Position numbers and translations under genes: made by a program. Below, piece after piece: positions 25,642-32,847 of a stretch of DNA of 64,000 nucleotides. Source of the stretch: UBA4742 sp037138595 (GTDB taxonomy: Bacteria > Actinomycetota > Acidimicrobiia > Acidimicrobiales > Acidimicrobilacustridaceae); contig JBAXIB010000015.1 of NCBI GenBank assembly GCA_037138595.1, forward strand, positions 20,713 to 84,712, in the 5' to 3' direction. The notes below the pieces were generated by a model, which was given only the letters and a program-made list of their open reading frames with translations, made no database searches and was not told where the DNA came from. Numbering within the stretch: the stretch's first letter is position 1; every line of letters begins with the position of its first letter.

Positions 25642-28209
25642 TTAGCCTCGGAGCCCCGTTGGTGTAGGTGCCCACGCGACTTTTCCCAGTTGGGTATAGC
25701 TGGTCAAATCTCGATGGCGCGGCACGACGCGCACCGTGAATCCGAAATTTCCTGCTTGGTCAAAATCGAGTTCATATCCATAACGGCGCCAACCGTGCTG
25801 ATCGCCGTCACCGACGAATGTCATCGGTAAACACGTTGGCTCTCGAAGCTCGTCGTCAAGATCAACGGCGCCGAAGAGAATCTGAACCTCGACATCGTCG
25901 GGTCCAAGGTCACCAATCACAGCCTGAGCGGTGACGTGGTAGGTGGTGCCGGTAGGTGATGGCGTTTCGGTCACCGCGGTAGACGTCACCAGAACAGCGG
26001 GCCACGAACGTTGCAGAAAACGTTTCCATTCGACGAACTCCTTGGCCCGAGCGTCTCCATTGGCTCGCAACTCGCGGGTCCGGCGAGCCGCGGGCTCGTA
26101 GAATGTTGTGGTGTAATCGCGAATCATGCGGCTTGCGCTGACTCGTGGACCGAGACGGCTCATCGACGCTTTCACTTTTGCGAGCCATTCGGTCGGAAGC
26201 CCGCCGTCTCCGCGTTTATAAAAAAGCGGCACAATCTGCCGTTCGAGCAAATTGAACAGGCTGATGGCCTCTACGTCATTCCGGGTTTCGACGTCGTCTT
26301 GCCACTCGGCCGATGGAATCGCCCAACCAACGTCGCTGTCGAACATCTCATCCCACCAGCCGTCGAGGACCGAACAGTTCAGTACGCCATTGAACACAGC
26401 CTTCATCCCCGAAGTGCCGCAGGCTTCTAACGGACGTAGGGGCGTGTTGAGCCAAACGTCGACACCGCCGACGAGCATGCGAGCGACCGTGATGTCGTAG
26501 TCCTCAAGCAGCACGAGACGGTGTCGCACATCAAGATCGGCGGCGAGAGTCGCCACTTGCCGCAGCAGTTCCTTGCCGTCATCGTCGGCGGGGTGCGCCT
26601 TTCCAGCAAACACGATTTGCACTGGACGTTCTTCATTCAACAAAAGCGCTTTTAGCCGATCCAAGTCGCGGAACAGCAGGGTTGCGCGTTTGTAGGTAGC
26701 GAATCTCCGAGCAAAGCCAATCGTTAAGACGGCTGGGTCAAGTACGTCGCCGGTCCAGGACACCTGTGATTCGCTCGCTCCCCGCGCGATTGCTGATTCC
26801 CGGAGGCGACGACGGGCGTACTGCACGAGGCGTTCGCGACAATCTCGCCTCACGGCCCATAAATCGCGGTTCGGGATTGTTTCGAGACGTTTCCAAACTT
26901 CCACCGGAGCCTCGGGCCAATCGACGCCGAGCGTGCGCTCATAAAGCGCACTCATTTCGGGCGTCGCCCACGTTCGGGCATGCACCCCGTTGGTCACTGA
27001 ATGAATGGGTACGTCGTTTTCAGGGAGATCGGGCCAAATCCCGGCGAACATGTGCCGGCTGACTGCGCCATGAAGGGCGGAGACTCCGTTCGACTCTCCC
27101 GCCAGGCGCAAACTCAACGCAGCCATATTGAACATCTCGCCTTCGGTGGTTCCTGGTTCATGGCCAAGTGCCATGAGGTCATCAAGGGTGAGACCACAAT
27201 CGCGGCACCAATTCGAGAAATACTTCTCGATTAACTCGCGTGGAAAGCGATCGATGCCAGCGGGTACCGGCGTATGGGTCGTGAAAATCGCACCAGGTCG
27301 CACTGCTGCTCGTGCTTCGGAATAGGACAGTCCGTCGTCGAGAATCGCTCGGCGAATTCGCTCAAGCGCGAGGAAACCGGCGTGTCCTTCATTGAGATGA
27401 AAAACCTCGGGAAGTTTGCCGAGTGCTTGAAGCGCGCGAATCCCGCCGATCCCGAGGACGATCTCTTGGCGGATCCGTTCCTCTGGTCCTCCACCGTAAA
27501 GGCGGTCGCAAACCAGCCGGCTCGCATCGTCGTTTTCGTCGATGTCGGTATCAAGCAGGTACAGCGAGATGCGACCGATTTGTGCTTGCCACAGCGCAGC
27601 GTGAACACGCACACCGGCTAGCTCGACGCTCACCCGGACATCAGTCACCTCGGTAAGCGCCATCGCTCGCGGATCGAGGCGAGGAAATCGTTCTTGTTGC
27701 CAGCCACGGCGGTCAAGGTGCTGGCGGAAGTAGCCGTGTCGATAGAACAGGCCTACGCCAGTCAGCGGCACGCCAAGGTCGTTAGCAGCCTTGAGATGGT
27801 CGCCGGCCAGAACACCAAGGCCACCCGAATACTGCGGTAGCGCGGCAGCGATACCAAACTCAGGCGAAAAATACCCGACCGACTTCAATCCATCTGGGTG
27901 GTTTGGTTCAAACGTCATTTGAAACCAACGCGGAGCATCGAGAGTCGTGCGTAGCTGGTCACGCACGCCAGCGGCGAGTGACGTGAATGTTGAATCAGCC
28001 GCGAGCGTATCGAGTCGTTCTTGCGATTCGGTGGCTAGCGCGAGCGCTGGGTCACGACCTTCAAACCCCCAACCGGTTTGATCAATCCGACGGACCAAAT
28101 CGATTGCCCGCTCGTCATAACTCCAACCGAGATTCATGGCCACCTCGCGCAACGGCTCGAGTGACTCGGGGAGATGCGAAATGACCGTGAAAGTTTGGAC
28201 TGCCTTCAT
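25642..28209 (-). CDS. glgP: alpha-glucan (glycogen/maltodextrin) phosphorylase, GT35 with DUF3417 N terminus
   Basis: This 855-residue enzyme starts with the DUF3417 segment typical of actinobacterial and archaeal GlgP (LPESLEPLREVAMNLGWSYDERAIDLVRRID). It goes on to FSPEFGIAAALPQYSGGLGVLAGDHLKAA and FHLNEGHAGFLALERI. The PLP-binding site is ACGTSGMKAVFNG, with Lys at about 603. It releases glucose-1-phosphate from glycogen or maltodextrin with phosphate. The C-terminal 110 residues are a beta-domain often present in this subtype. It is monocistronic in appearance and convergent with the pseudoprotease gene. Confidence 0.93.
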   Translation of the reverse strand: MKAVQTFTVISHLPESLEPLREVAMNLGWSYDERAIDLVRRIDQTGWGFEGRDPALALATESQERLDTLAADSTFTSLAAGVRDQLRTTLDAPRWFQMTFEPNHPDGLKSVGYFSPEFGIAAALPQYSGGLGVLAGDHLKAANDLGVPLTGVGLFYRHGYFRQHLDRRGWQQERFPRLDPRAMALTEVTDVRVSVELAGVRVHAALWQAQIGRISLYLLDTDIDENDDASRLVCDRLYGGGPEERIRQEIVLGIGGIRALQALGKLPEVFHLNEGHAGFLALERIRRAILDDGLSYSEARAAVRPGAIFTTHTPVPAGIDRFPRELIEKYFSNWCRDCGLTLDDLMALGHEPGTTEGEMFNMAALSLRLAGESNGVSALHGAVSRHMFAGIWPDLPENDVPIHSVTNGVHARTWATPEMSALYERTLGVDWPEAPVEVWKRLETIPNRDLWAVRRDCRERLVQYARRRLRESAIARGASESQVSWTGDVLDPAVLTIGFARRFATYKRATLLFRDLDRLKALLLNEERPVQIVFAGKAHPADDDGKELLRQVATLAADLDVRHRLVLLEDYDITVARMLVGGVDVWLNTPLRPLEACGTSGMKAVFNGVLNCSVLDGWWDEMFDSDVGWAIPSAEWQDDVETRNDVEAISLFNLLERQIVPLFYKRGDGGLPTEWLAKVKASMSRLGPRVSASRMIRDYTTTFYEPAARRTRELRANGDARAKEFVEWKRFLQRSWPAVLVTSTAVTETPSPTGTTYHVTAQAVIGDLGPDDVEVQILFGAVDLDDELREPTCLPMTFVGDGDQHGWRRYGYELDFDQAGNFGFTVRVVPRHRDLTSYTQLGKVAWAPTPTGLRG

Positions 28210-28280
28210 GGCGGGAACCTAACCCACGAAACGGTCGGCGTGTTCAGCGCGCCCGCCGAAAACGCCGATGGCCTCGGGGA

Positions 28281-28988
28281 TCAGCCCAGCCCTATCGCGT
28301 GAGGCAAATCGGCGATCGAGTCAAGAATGTGGGTGTGAGGCGCGGTCTCAAGTTCGGAGCGCCCATGGGCACCGGTGAGCACGCCGGCAACTACTCCCGC
28401 GCCGGCGCGCCAGCCGGCGAGTAGGTCATTGGCGGTATCGCCCGCGACCACCAGGCTGCGAACGTCGTCAATGCCAAGTTGCATCAACGCGTGCAGCGCA
28501 AGGTCAGGGTACGGACGGCCACGTACGCCAGGACTGGGGGCAAGCGTGAGGTCGACGAGCTTTGACCAGCCGAGGACGTCAACGATGAGCGCTTGGGTTT
28601 CGGCGGAAAAACCAGTGGTCAGACAAATTGCAATTTCCGCGGATCGCAATTGGGCAAACGCCGCCTCGGCTCCGGCAATTGGCTCGATCACGCCTTGCTG
28701 GACCGCATCACTTACCGCTCTTTCGAATGCGGCGGTTGCTTTTTGGGCCTTGGTTTCGTCATTGAGTAGACCCCGGAATACAACAATTTTTGATTGGCCC
28801 ATTGTCTGTTGCACATAGGCCAGGTAATCGGGAACTTGCGGGTCATCAGCATCGATCCCGATATGAGCGAGTGCTGAAAGAAATGCCGTAGTGACGAGGC
28901 CATCGTCGCGAATCGTCGTTCCCGCCATGTCAAGCACCGCTAAGCGGATCGCCACATCAGGCGCGGATTTGCTGCTGAACGAGGTCAT
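28281..28988 (-). CDS. phosphonatase-like HAD hydrolase (PhnX-like, TIGR03351 type)
   Basis: The 235-residue HAD protein has the nucleophile motif VLDMAGTT (D20), as in phosphonoacetaldehyde hydrolase (DxAGT). The cap-domain MGQSKIVVFRGL puts Lys67 where PhnX carries its Schiff-base lysine. VVAGDTANDLLAG is the acidic motif IV. It probably breaks the C-P bond of phosphonoacetaldehyde or a close relative. The start overlaps the stop of the FAD oxidoreductase gene (ATGA), the same pairing known for the TIGR03351/TIGR03364 families. The exact substrate is not known from sequence. Confidence 0.85.
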   Translation of the reverse strand: MTSFSSKSAPDVAIRLAVLDMAGTTIRDDGLVTTAFLSALAHIGIDADDPQVPDYLAYVQQTMGQSKIVVFRGLLNDETKAQKATAAFERAVSDAVQQGVIEPIAGAEAAFAQLRSAEIAICLTTGFSAETQALIVDVLGWSKLVDLTLAPSPGVRGRPYPDLALHALMQLGIDDVRSLVVAGDTANDLLAGWRAGAGVVAGVLTGAHGRSELETAPHTHILDSIADLPHAIGLG

Positions 28989-30127
28989 GTTGGCGGGCCA
29001 ATCTCAGTGATGGACTGTTCGGCGATCGCGGGGGAAAGGGTCATGCCGCGGCCGCCAGGGCCAGTGACGATCCAGACCCCCGGTGAAACGTGTTCGCGAT
29101 GACAAATCGCTTGATCTGTTCGCTGCGAATACACCCCGGTCCACCGCCGAACCACCGCCGGTAACGGACGTCCCAAAATTGATTCGACTCGTTGACGAAG
29201 GTGTTCATAAGGCGCTTCTGCAGCCGCGAAGTCAAATGGTTCGTCGTAGTCGTGGGTGTCGCCAATGGTGAGTTCTCCTGTTGCTCGTTGAGACACGAGC
29301 AACTGCATGTGATGGTGCGACGCGACTGGCGATTGCGGCGGTAATTTGGCGAGGGCCGGAACTTGGAACCCGGGGTAATAGCGCAGCGAGTCGCCATCGG
29401 CGAGTGATGTGGTGAGTCGCTCGCCGATGTCCTCGGTCTGCATCATCTGTAAGCGGACGGGCCGCACTGGAGCGTTTGCCAATAGTTCGGCCATCGGCCC
29501 TTGCCGTTCAGCCCCGGGACACACGACGATGACATCGCCGCTGTGTCGCACGTTGGTGTGGTCCAACACTGAACCACTTTGTACGTCGGTGACGATGCGG
29601 CCGCCAAAGAATCGGTAGCCAAAATCGGAACCACTCGACGCAGCGCTTGCGCCAGCGAGCAGTTGTTCACGCAGCGCGGGGAGTGCAGCGCGAGGTTCGA
29701 CGACGGCATCGGTTGTGCAATACAGGCCACCGAGTACCTCGCCTCGAATTGCCGGGTTTATGGTTCGTACTTCGCCCGGATCAAGCCGTCGCAAACCTCG
29801 TTGGCCAGCATCGGAGCGGGCAATCACCTGATCAAATACGTCGAGTTCCTCGGGAAGCTGCGCGACGGTGATCGAGCCATCAGGGCGAAATCCGACGCCG
29901 GGAGCATCCGCCGCGACTTGCGCCCAAAGCTCCCGAGCGCGCAACGCAAGCGTGAGTTCTTCCCCCACCGCGCGTCCGCTGACCCAAACCAAACCAAAGT
30001 TGCGGACTGATGCCGAACGTGGTTCGAAGTCGCGATCGAGGTGCGTCACGTTCCATCCAGCCCGCCGGGCAAAGACCGCGTGCATCGTGCCGATGATTCC
30101 AGCTCCGACAATCACCATGTTGGCCAT
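28985..30127 (-). CDS. FAD-dependent amino-oxidase of the TIGR03364 type (partner of phosphonatase-like HAD)
   Basis: The 380-residue DAO-family flavoprotein starts with VIVGAGIIGTMHAVFARRAGWNVTHLDRD, the FAD-binding GxGxxG and terminal acid. SVRNFGLVWVSG is typical of the TIGR03364 subgroup, and GVWIVTGPGGRGMTLSPAIAE is the C-terminal FAD contact. This subgroup was defined by its pairing with phosphonatase-like HAD proteins and is thought to oxidise the amino group of aminoethylphosphonate-like compounds to an aldehyde for the HAD to cleave. Its stop overlaps the HAD start by four bases. No phosphonate transporter is in the window. Confidence 0.85.
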   Translation of the reverse strand: MANMVIVGAGIIGTMHAVFARRAGWNVTHLDRDFEPRSASVRNFGLVWVSGRAVGEELTLALRARELWAQVAADAPGVGFRPDGSITVAQLPEELDVFDQVIARSDAGQRGLRRLDPGEVRTINPAIRGEVLGGLYCTTDAVVEPRAALPALREQLLAGASAASSGSDFGYRFFGGRIVTDVQSGSVLDHTNVRHSGDVIVVCPGAERQGPMAELLANAPVRPVRLQMMQTEDIGERLTTSLADGDSLRYYPGFQVPALAKLPPQSPVASHHHMQLLVSQRATGELTIGDTHDYDEPFDFAAAEAPYEHLRQRVESILGRPLPAVVRRWTGVYSQRTDQAICHREHVSPGVWIVTGPGGRGMTLSPAIAEQSITEIGPPT

Positions 30128-30187
30128 GGCGCCGGTTTACCACGTCGTCAGGCTGATGGGACACGGCGACATAGACGAACCGAGCGA

Positions 30188-30670
30188 TTAGGCGCCGGAT
30201 CGGATGGTTGCGAGCGCTTCGTCTTTGTGCTTTGTTGCTCGCATCTGCGACGAGAACTTCATGCGCACAACGCCTTTGGGGTCGATGACATAGGTAATGC
30301 GACCGGGAATAATCCCCAGACTTTTGCCGACACCCCACGCGGCCGCGACCTTGGCTCCCTCGTCGGCGAGCAACGTGAACGGAAGGCGGTATTTCGCTGC
30401 AAACTCAGCGTGCGATTCGACCGAGTCTTTACTGATCCCCAACACGACCGCTCCGACGTCGGTGAAGTCTTCAAAACTGTCGCGAAATGAGCATGCTTCT
30501 TTGGTGCATCCAGGAGTGTCGTCAGATGGATAGAAGTAGACGACGGTCCAGTTGCCGCGGAAACTGTCGAGGTTCACCTGCTCGCCAGTTTGTGAAGGAA
30601 GATTGAAGTTCGGGGCAAGGTCTCCAACCTGTACGGAACCATTTGGCGTTGCGGGAGTCATGTTGTCCAT
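30188..30670 (-). CDS. bcp: thiol peroxidase, Bcp/PrxQ-type peroxiredoxin
   Basis: The 160-residue protein has the PrxQ active site FYPSDDTPGCTKEACSFRD, with peroxidatic C55 and likely resolving C60 five residues on. It reduces hydrogen peroxide and organic peroxides with thioredoxin-like donors in the cytosol. An ATG at residue 4 is an alternative start. The gene is divergent from parA with about 100 bases between starts, and lies 60 bases upstream of the FAD oxidase gene on the same strand. Confidence 0.93.
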   Translation of the reverse strand: MDNMTPATPNGSVQVGDLAPNFNLPSQTGEQVNLDSFRGNWTVVYFYPSDDTPGCTKEACSFRDSFEDFTDVGAVVLGISKDSVESHAEFAAKYRLPFTLLADEGAKVAAAWGVGKSLGIIPGRITYVIDPKGVVRMKFSSQMRATKHKDEALATIRSGA

Positions 30671-30768
30671 GTGTACCTAAGCCATTTAGACGCCGCAGGT
30701 ATTCCCGACGGGTTGTGATTCTTCGAACCCGTACATCGCTGGGCGTGGTTGCATTAGATTTTCACCTC

Positions 30769-31668
30769 ATGGTGTCCATCGCCGTTGTGAACCAAAAGGG
30801 GGGGGTCGGAAAGACCACCGTGGCGCTGGGCCTGGCGTCAGCCGCGTCTGCACTTGGCCAGCGCGTTTTGGTTATCGATCTTGACCCTCAAGCCAATGCC
30901 AGCACTGGTCTCGGAGTCTGGGATCCGCCGGTTACGGTCGATCGTGCCCTTGAACGCGATCAACCGGGTGGATTGGTTGACGTGCTTGTTGCGGGAGCGT
31001 GGCCGACTAGCGATGGTCAGACCTCGCCCGATGTGGCGGCGAGTTCGCCGGCATTAGCCCAGCGAGAACCACTATTGGCCAATGACCCAATCGGTGCTCA
31101 GGATCGTTTACATATTGCAATGGCAGGAATCAGCCACGACCTGGTGATTATCGATTGCCCGCCGTCGCTGGGACTGTTGACTGTGAATGGCTTGTTCGCC
31201 GCCGATCATGCCTTGGTGGTAACCGAACCCGGAGCGTGGGCTTCAGATGGGGTACAGCAAATTCTGCGTACGGTGTCGCGCATTGGAGCTCGTCGCCCCG
31301 ACGGACTCGGGATCGCCGGCATAGTCGTCAATCGGTTAGCCCGAACCCGCGATGCGAAGTACTGGTATGACCAACTCCTCGAAACCTACGGTGATCAAGT
31401 GTTGCCTCCGGTTCGATTGCGAGCGGCAATTCCTGAGGCGACCGCACAGTCGTTGCCAATTCACGGGATGGGCCATCGAGCCGGAGCGTTGGAAGCGGCG
31501 GCTGAATTCGACGTCTTATTGGCAGCAATCGTTGCGTCAGTGAGTACGAATCAGCCGGTCGAAACGTCGGCTCACTCCTCGGATGCAGTCCCGGCCGCGG
31601 CACAGAATGGAGTAGGTGATGGCACAGTACGATCCGCAACGGTCGAACAGTCGGCAACGGAAAGCTGA
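30769..31668 (+). CDS. orphan ParA family ATPase
   Basis: I take the ATG at 30769 (MVSIAVVNQKGGVGKTT), giving 299 residues; the open frame continues upstream across the bcp start without family resemblance. It has the deviant Walker A K10-G-G-V-G-K-T-T17, the DPQANASTGLG switch and the VIIDCPPSLG Walker B. The type Ib/chromosomal ParA pattern continues to residue about 270, followed by a Ser/Thr/Ala-rich tail. ParA ATPases position DNA or protein cargo by dimerising on the nucleoid. No parB or parS partner is seen. The final 50 bases overlap a small membrane-protein gene, a likely functional partner. Confidence 0.88.
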   Translation: MVSIAVVNQKGGVGKTTVALGLASAASALGQRVLVIDLDPQANASTGLGVWDPPVTVDRALERDQPGGLVDVLVAGAWPTSDGQTSPDVAASSPALAQREPLLANDPIGAQDRLHIAMAGISHDLVIIDCPPSLGLLTVNGLFAADHALVVTEPGAWASDGVQQILRTVSRIGARRPDGLGIAGIVVNRLARTRDAKYWYDQLLETYGDQVLPPVRLRAAIPEATAQSLPIHGMGHRAGALEAAAEFDVLLAAIVASVSTNQPVETSAHSSDAVPAAAQNGVGDGTVRSATVEQSATES

Positions 31669-31930
31669 CAATGAAGGTCCAGCGCCAGTAGACGCGCTTC
31701 TGGGTATCGACACCAATGTCGAGACCACCACCGACAACCGTGTCGACACCACCGTCGAAAAATCTCACGCACCCGACCGATCGATTGCGCCAACACCGGT
31801 TTGGACCGAATCGCGGGCAGTGTCGCGTCATCAGCGGAAGAACTTGATCCCGGGCCTTGCCGTGTTGTTCGCGACGTTGGCAATTGTTCTTTGGGTGACG
31901 CGTCGAAAGAACCGGGCGAAAAATTCCTGA
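31619..31930 (+). CDS. small C-tail-anchored membrane protein overlapping parA
   Basis: The ATG at 31619 has GGAG six bases upstream and gives 103 residues (a GTG one codon earlier is possible). The first 70 residues are polar and mostly disordered, with a short hydrophobic-acidic motif PVDALLGIDTN at 23-33. Residues 77-94 form one membrane segment (LIPGLAVLFATLAIVLWV), followed by a basic tail RRKNRAKNS. It overlaps the end of parA by 50 bases in another frame, so the two are expressed together. It could be a membrane adaptor or cargo for the ParA; this is inference. I do not recognise a named family. Confidence 0.65.
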   Translation: MAQYDPQRSNSRQRKADNEGPAPVDALLGIDTNVETTTDNRVDTTVEKSHAPDRSIAPTPVWTESRAVSRHQRKNLIPGLAVLFATLAIVLWVTRRKNRAKNS

Positions 31931-31946
31931 CTGGACGCTGTGGCTA

Positions 31947-32534
31947 CTAGCCCGCAGCTTTAAATGATGCTGCAGTAAGAGCCTCGCGCTCATCGCCCTG
32001 CACGTCATCGCCTAGTTGGGGAGTCAGTCGACGTTCGTCCGAGCGTCGTTCGTCGACGCGTCGTTCGCCGACTCGCCGAGCCGAAACACGGCGTTCGCTA
32101 GTTACGGCGTTCCAGTCCTGAATCTTGCGGCGATCCTCGCGAATACGGCGCGTGGTGCCAGTGCGATGATCACCTGACTGATCGAAGTGATCGAACGTAT
32201 TTAAGGCTTGATCAAAAGCTCCAAGATCGCCGCGAGCCAACGTGGCGAACGCACCGGCGGCGGCGGCATCGCGTCGTGCTCGCGGATCTTGAGACACGAA
32301 AATGACTTTATGGCCGCTTGCGATGAGTTCGGGCGTCACCTCTAAACCGGTGAGTCCCATGAGGTCGTTTTCGATTACGACGACCGCGTCGGGCACGTGT
32401 TTGGCGATTTGAACAGCACCGAGTGCAGTTGAGGTTTCACCGACGACACTCCAACCGTGGGCATCGATGACGCTGCAAAGGGCGCGGCGAGCCATGGGGT
32501 CACTGTCGCAGACGAGCACCGACGTTTGAGTCAC
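31947..32534 (-). CDS. degenerate response-regulator receiver protein with Arg/Glu repeat tail
   Basis: The start is unsure: GTG at 32534 (MTQTSVLVCDSDP) fits the family, while a TTG at 32585 is also open. The receiver fold is clear: SVLVCDSDPMARRALCSVI, then DAVVVIENDLMGLTGLEV. The residue at the phosphorylation site is Glu instead of Asp, and the usual switch Thr/Ser and Lys positions are changed. The last 70 residues carry Arg-Arg repeats (SERRVSARRVGERRVDERRSDERR) that may bind nucleic acid. It probably does not take phosphate, and Glu may mimic the active form. It lies between the ParA pair and a GGDEF-EAL gene. Function unknown. Confidence 0.7.
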   Translation of the reverse strand: MTQTSVLVCDSDPMARRALCSVIDAHGWSVVGETSTALGAVQIAKHVPDAVVVIENDLMGLTGLEVTPELIASGHKVIFVSQDPRARRDAAAAGAFATLARGDLGAFDQALNTFDHFDQSGDHRTGTTRRIREDRRKIQDWNAVTSERRVSARRVGERRVDERRSDERRLTPQLGDDVQGDEREALTAASFKAAG

Positions 32535-32572
32535 GTCCGAAGTGTGAACCACAATGCCAAGGTCGTCCAGAG

Positions 32573-32598
32573 AAAAATGGGCCAAATGGCCTATTTTT
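32573..32598. promoter_or_regulatory. hairpin flanked by A/T runs upstream of the receiver gene
   Basis: AAAAATGGGCC, loop AAAT, GGCCTATTTTT make an 11-base stem with one mismatch. Read on the minus strand it ends in ATTTTTCTC, just before the receiver gene, like an attenuator. Read on the plus strand it ends in TATTTTTTTC. It is terminator-shaped in both directions but sits between divergent genes, so its role is unclear. Confidence 0.4.
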
Positions 32599-32682
32599 TT
32601 CGGATTTGTGACGAACTAGGTGAAGAATCCCACGTTAGGTGGTCGTGGGTTCCCGCAATGGAGTAAACGCCTATGAGGTGAG

Positions 32683-32712
32683 TAATCGTCGCCTTTTTAT
32701 CGGCGACGATTA
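32683..32712. promoter_or_regulatory. perfect 11-base inverted repeat upstream of the GGDEF-EAL gene
   Basis: TAATCGTCGCC at 32683-32693 and GGCGACGATTA at 32702-32712 pair perfectly around an 8-base loop (TTTTTATC). There is no T-run after the stem, so it is not a standard terminator. It could be an operator for a dimeric regulator or a stable leader hairpin. It does not look like a GEMM c-di-GMP riboswitch to me. The 32535-32843 gap holds this, the hairpin at 32573 and two tiny frames. Confidence 0.5.
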
Positions 32713-32758
32713 TGGTTCGTTTTTCGCCGAATCTCGAATGTGTTGCCAGGAGACTTAG

Positions 32759-32847
32759 GTGCCTCAAATTCGAAAAGGTTGGGATCCCACGTGAGCGTCA
32801 TCGTGTTGATTCGCGTCCGATCGCCGCGACGCGAGGCACGGAGGTGA
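32759..32847 (+). other. two tiny overlapping leader frames before the GGDEF-EAL gene
   Basis: A GTG at 32759 preceded by AGGAG at an ideal six-base distance opens an 11-codon frame (VPQIRKGWDPT) that stops at 32794. Its TGA overlaps a GTG at 32791 that opens an 18-codon frame stopping at 32847. That TGA in turn overlaps the GTG at 32844 that is in frame with the GGDEF-EAL protein. The chain of GTGA junctions could couple translation, but short frames of this size arise by chance. Confidence 0.3.

Noticed and set aside
32585..32760. GEMM-type c-di-GMP riboswitch before the GGDEF-EAL gene
   Set aside because: The conserved GEMM core could not be found; only inverted repeats are seen.
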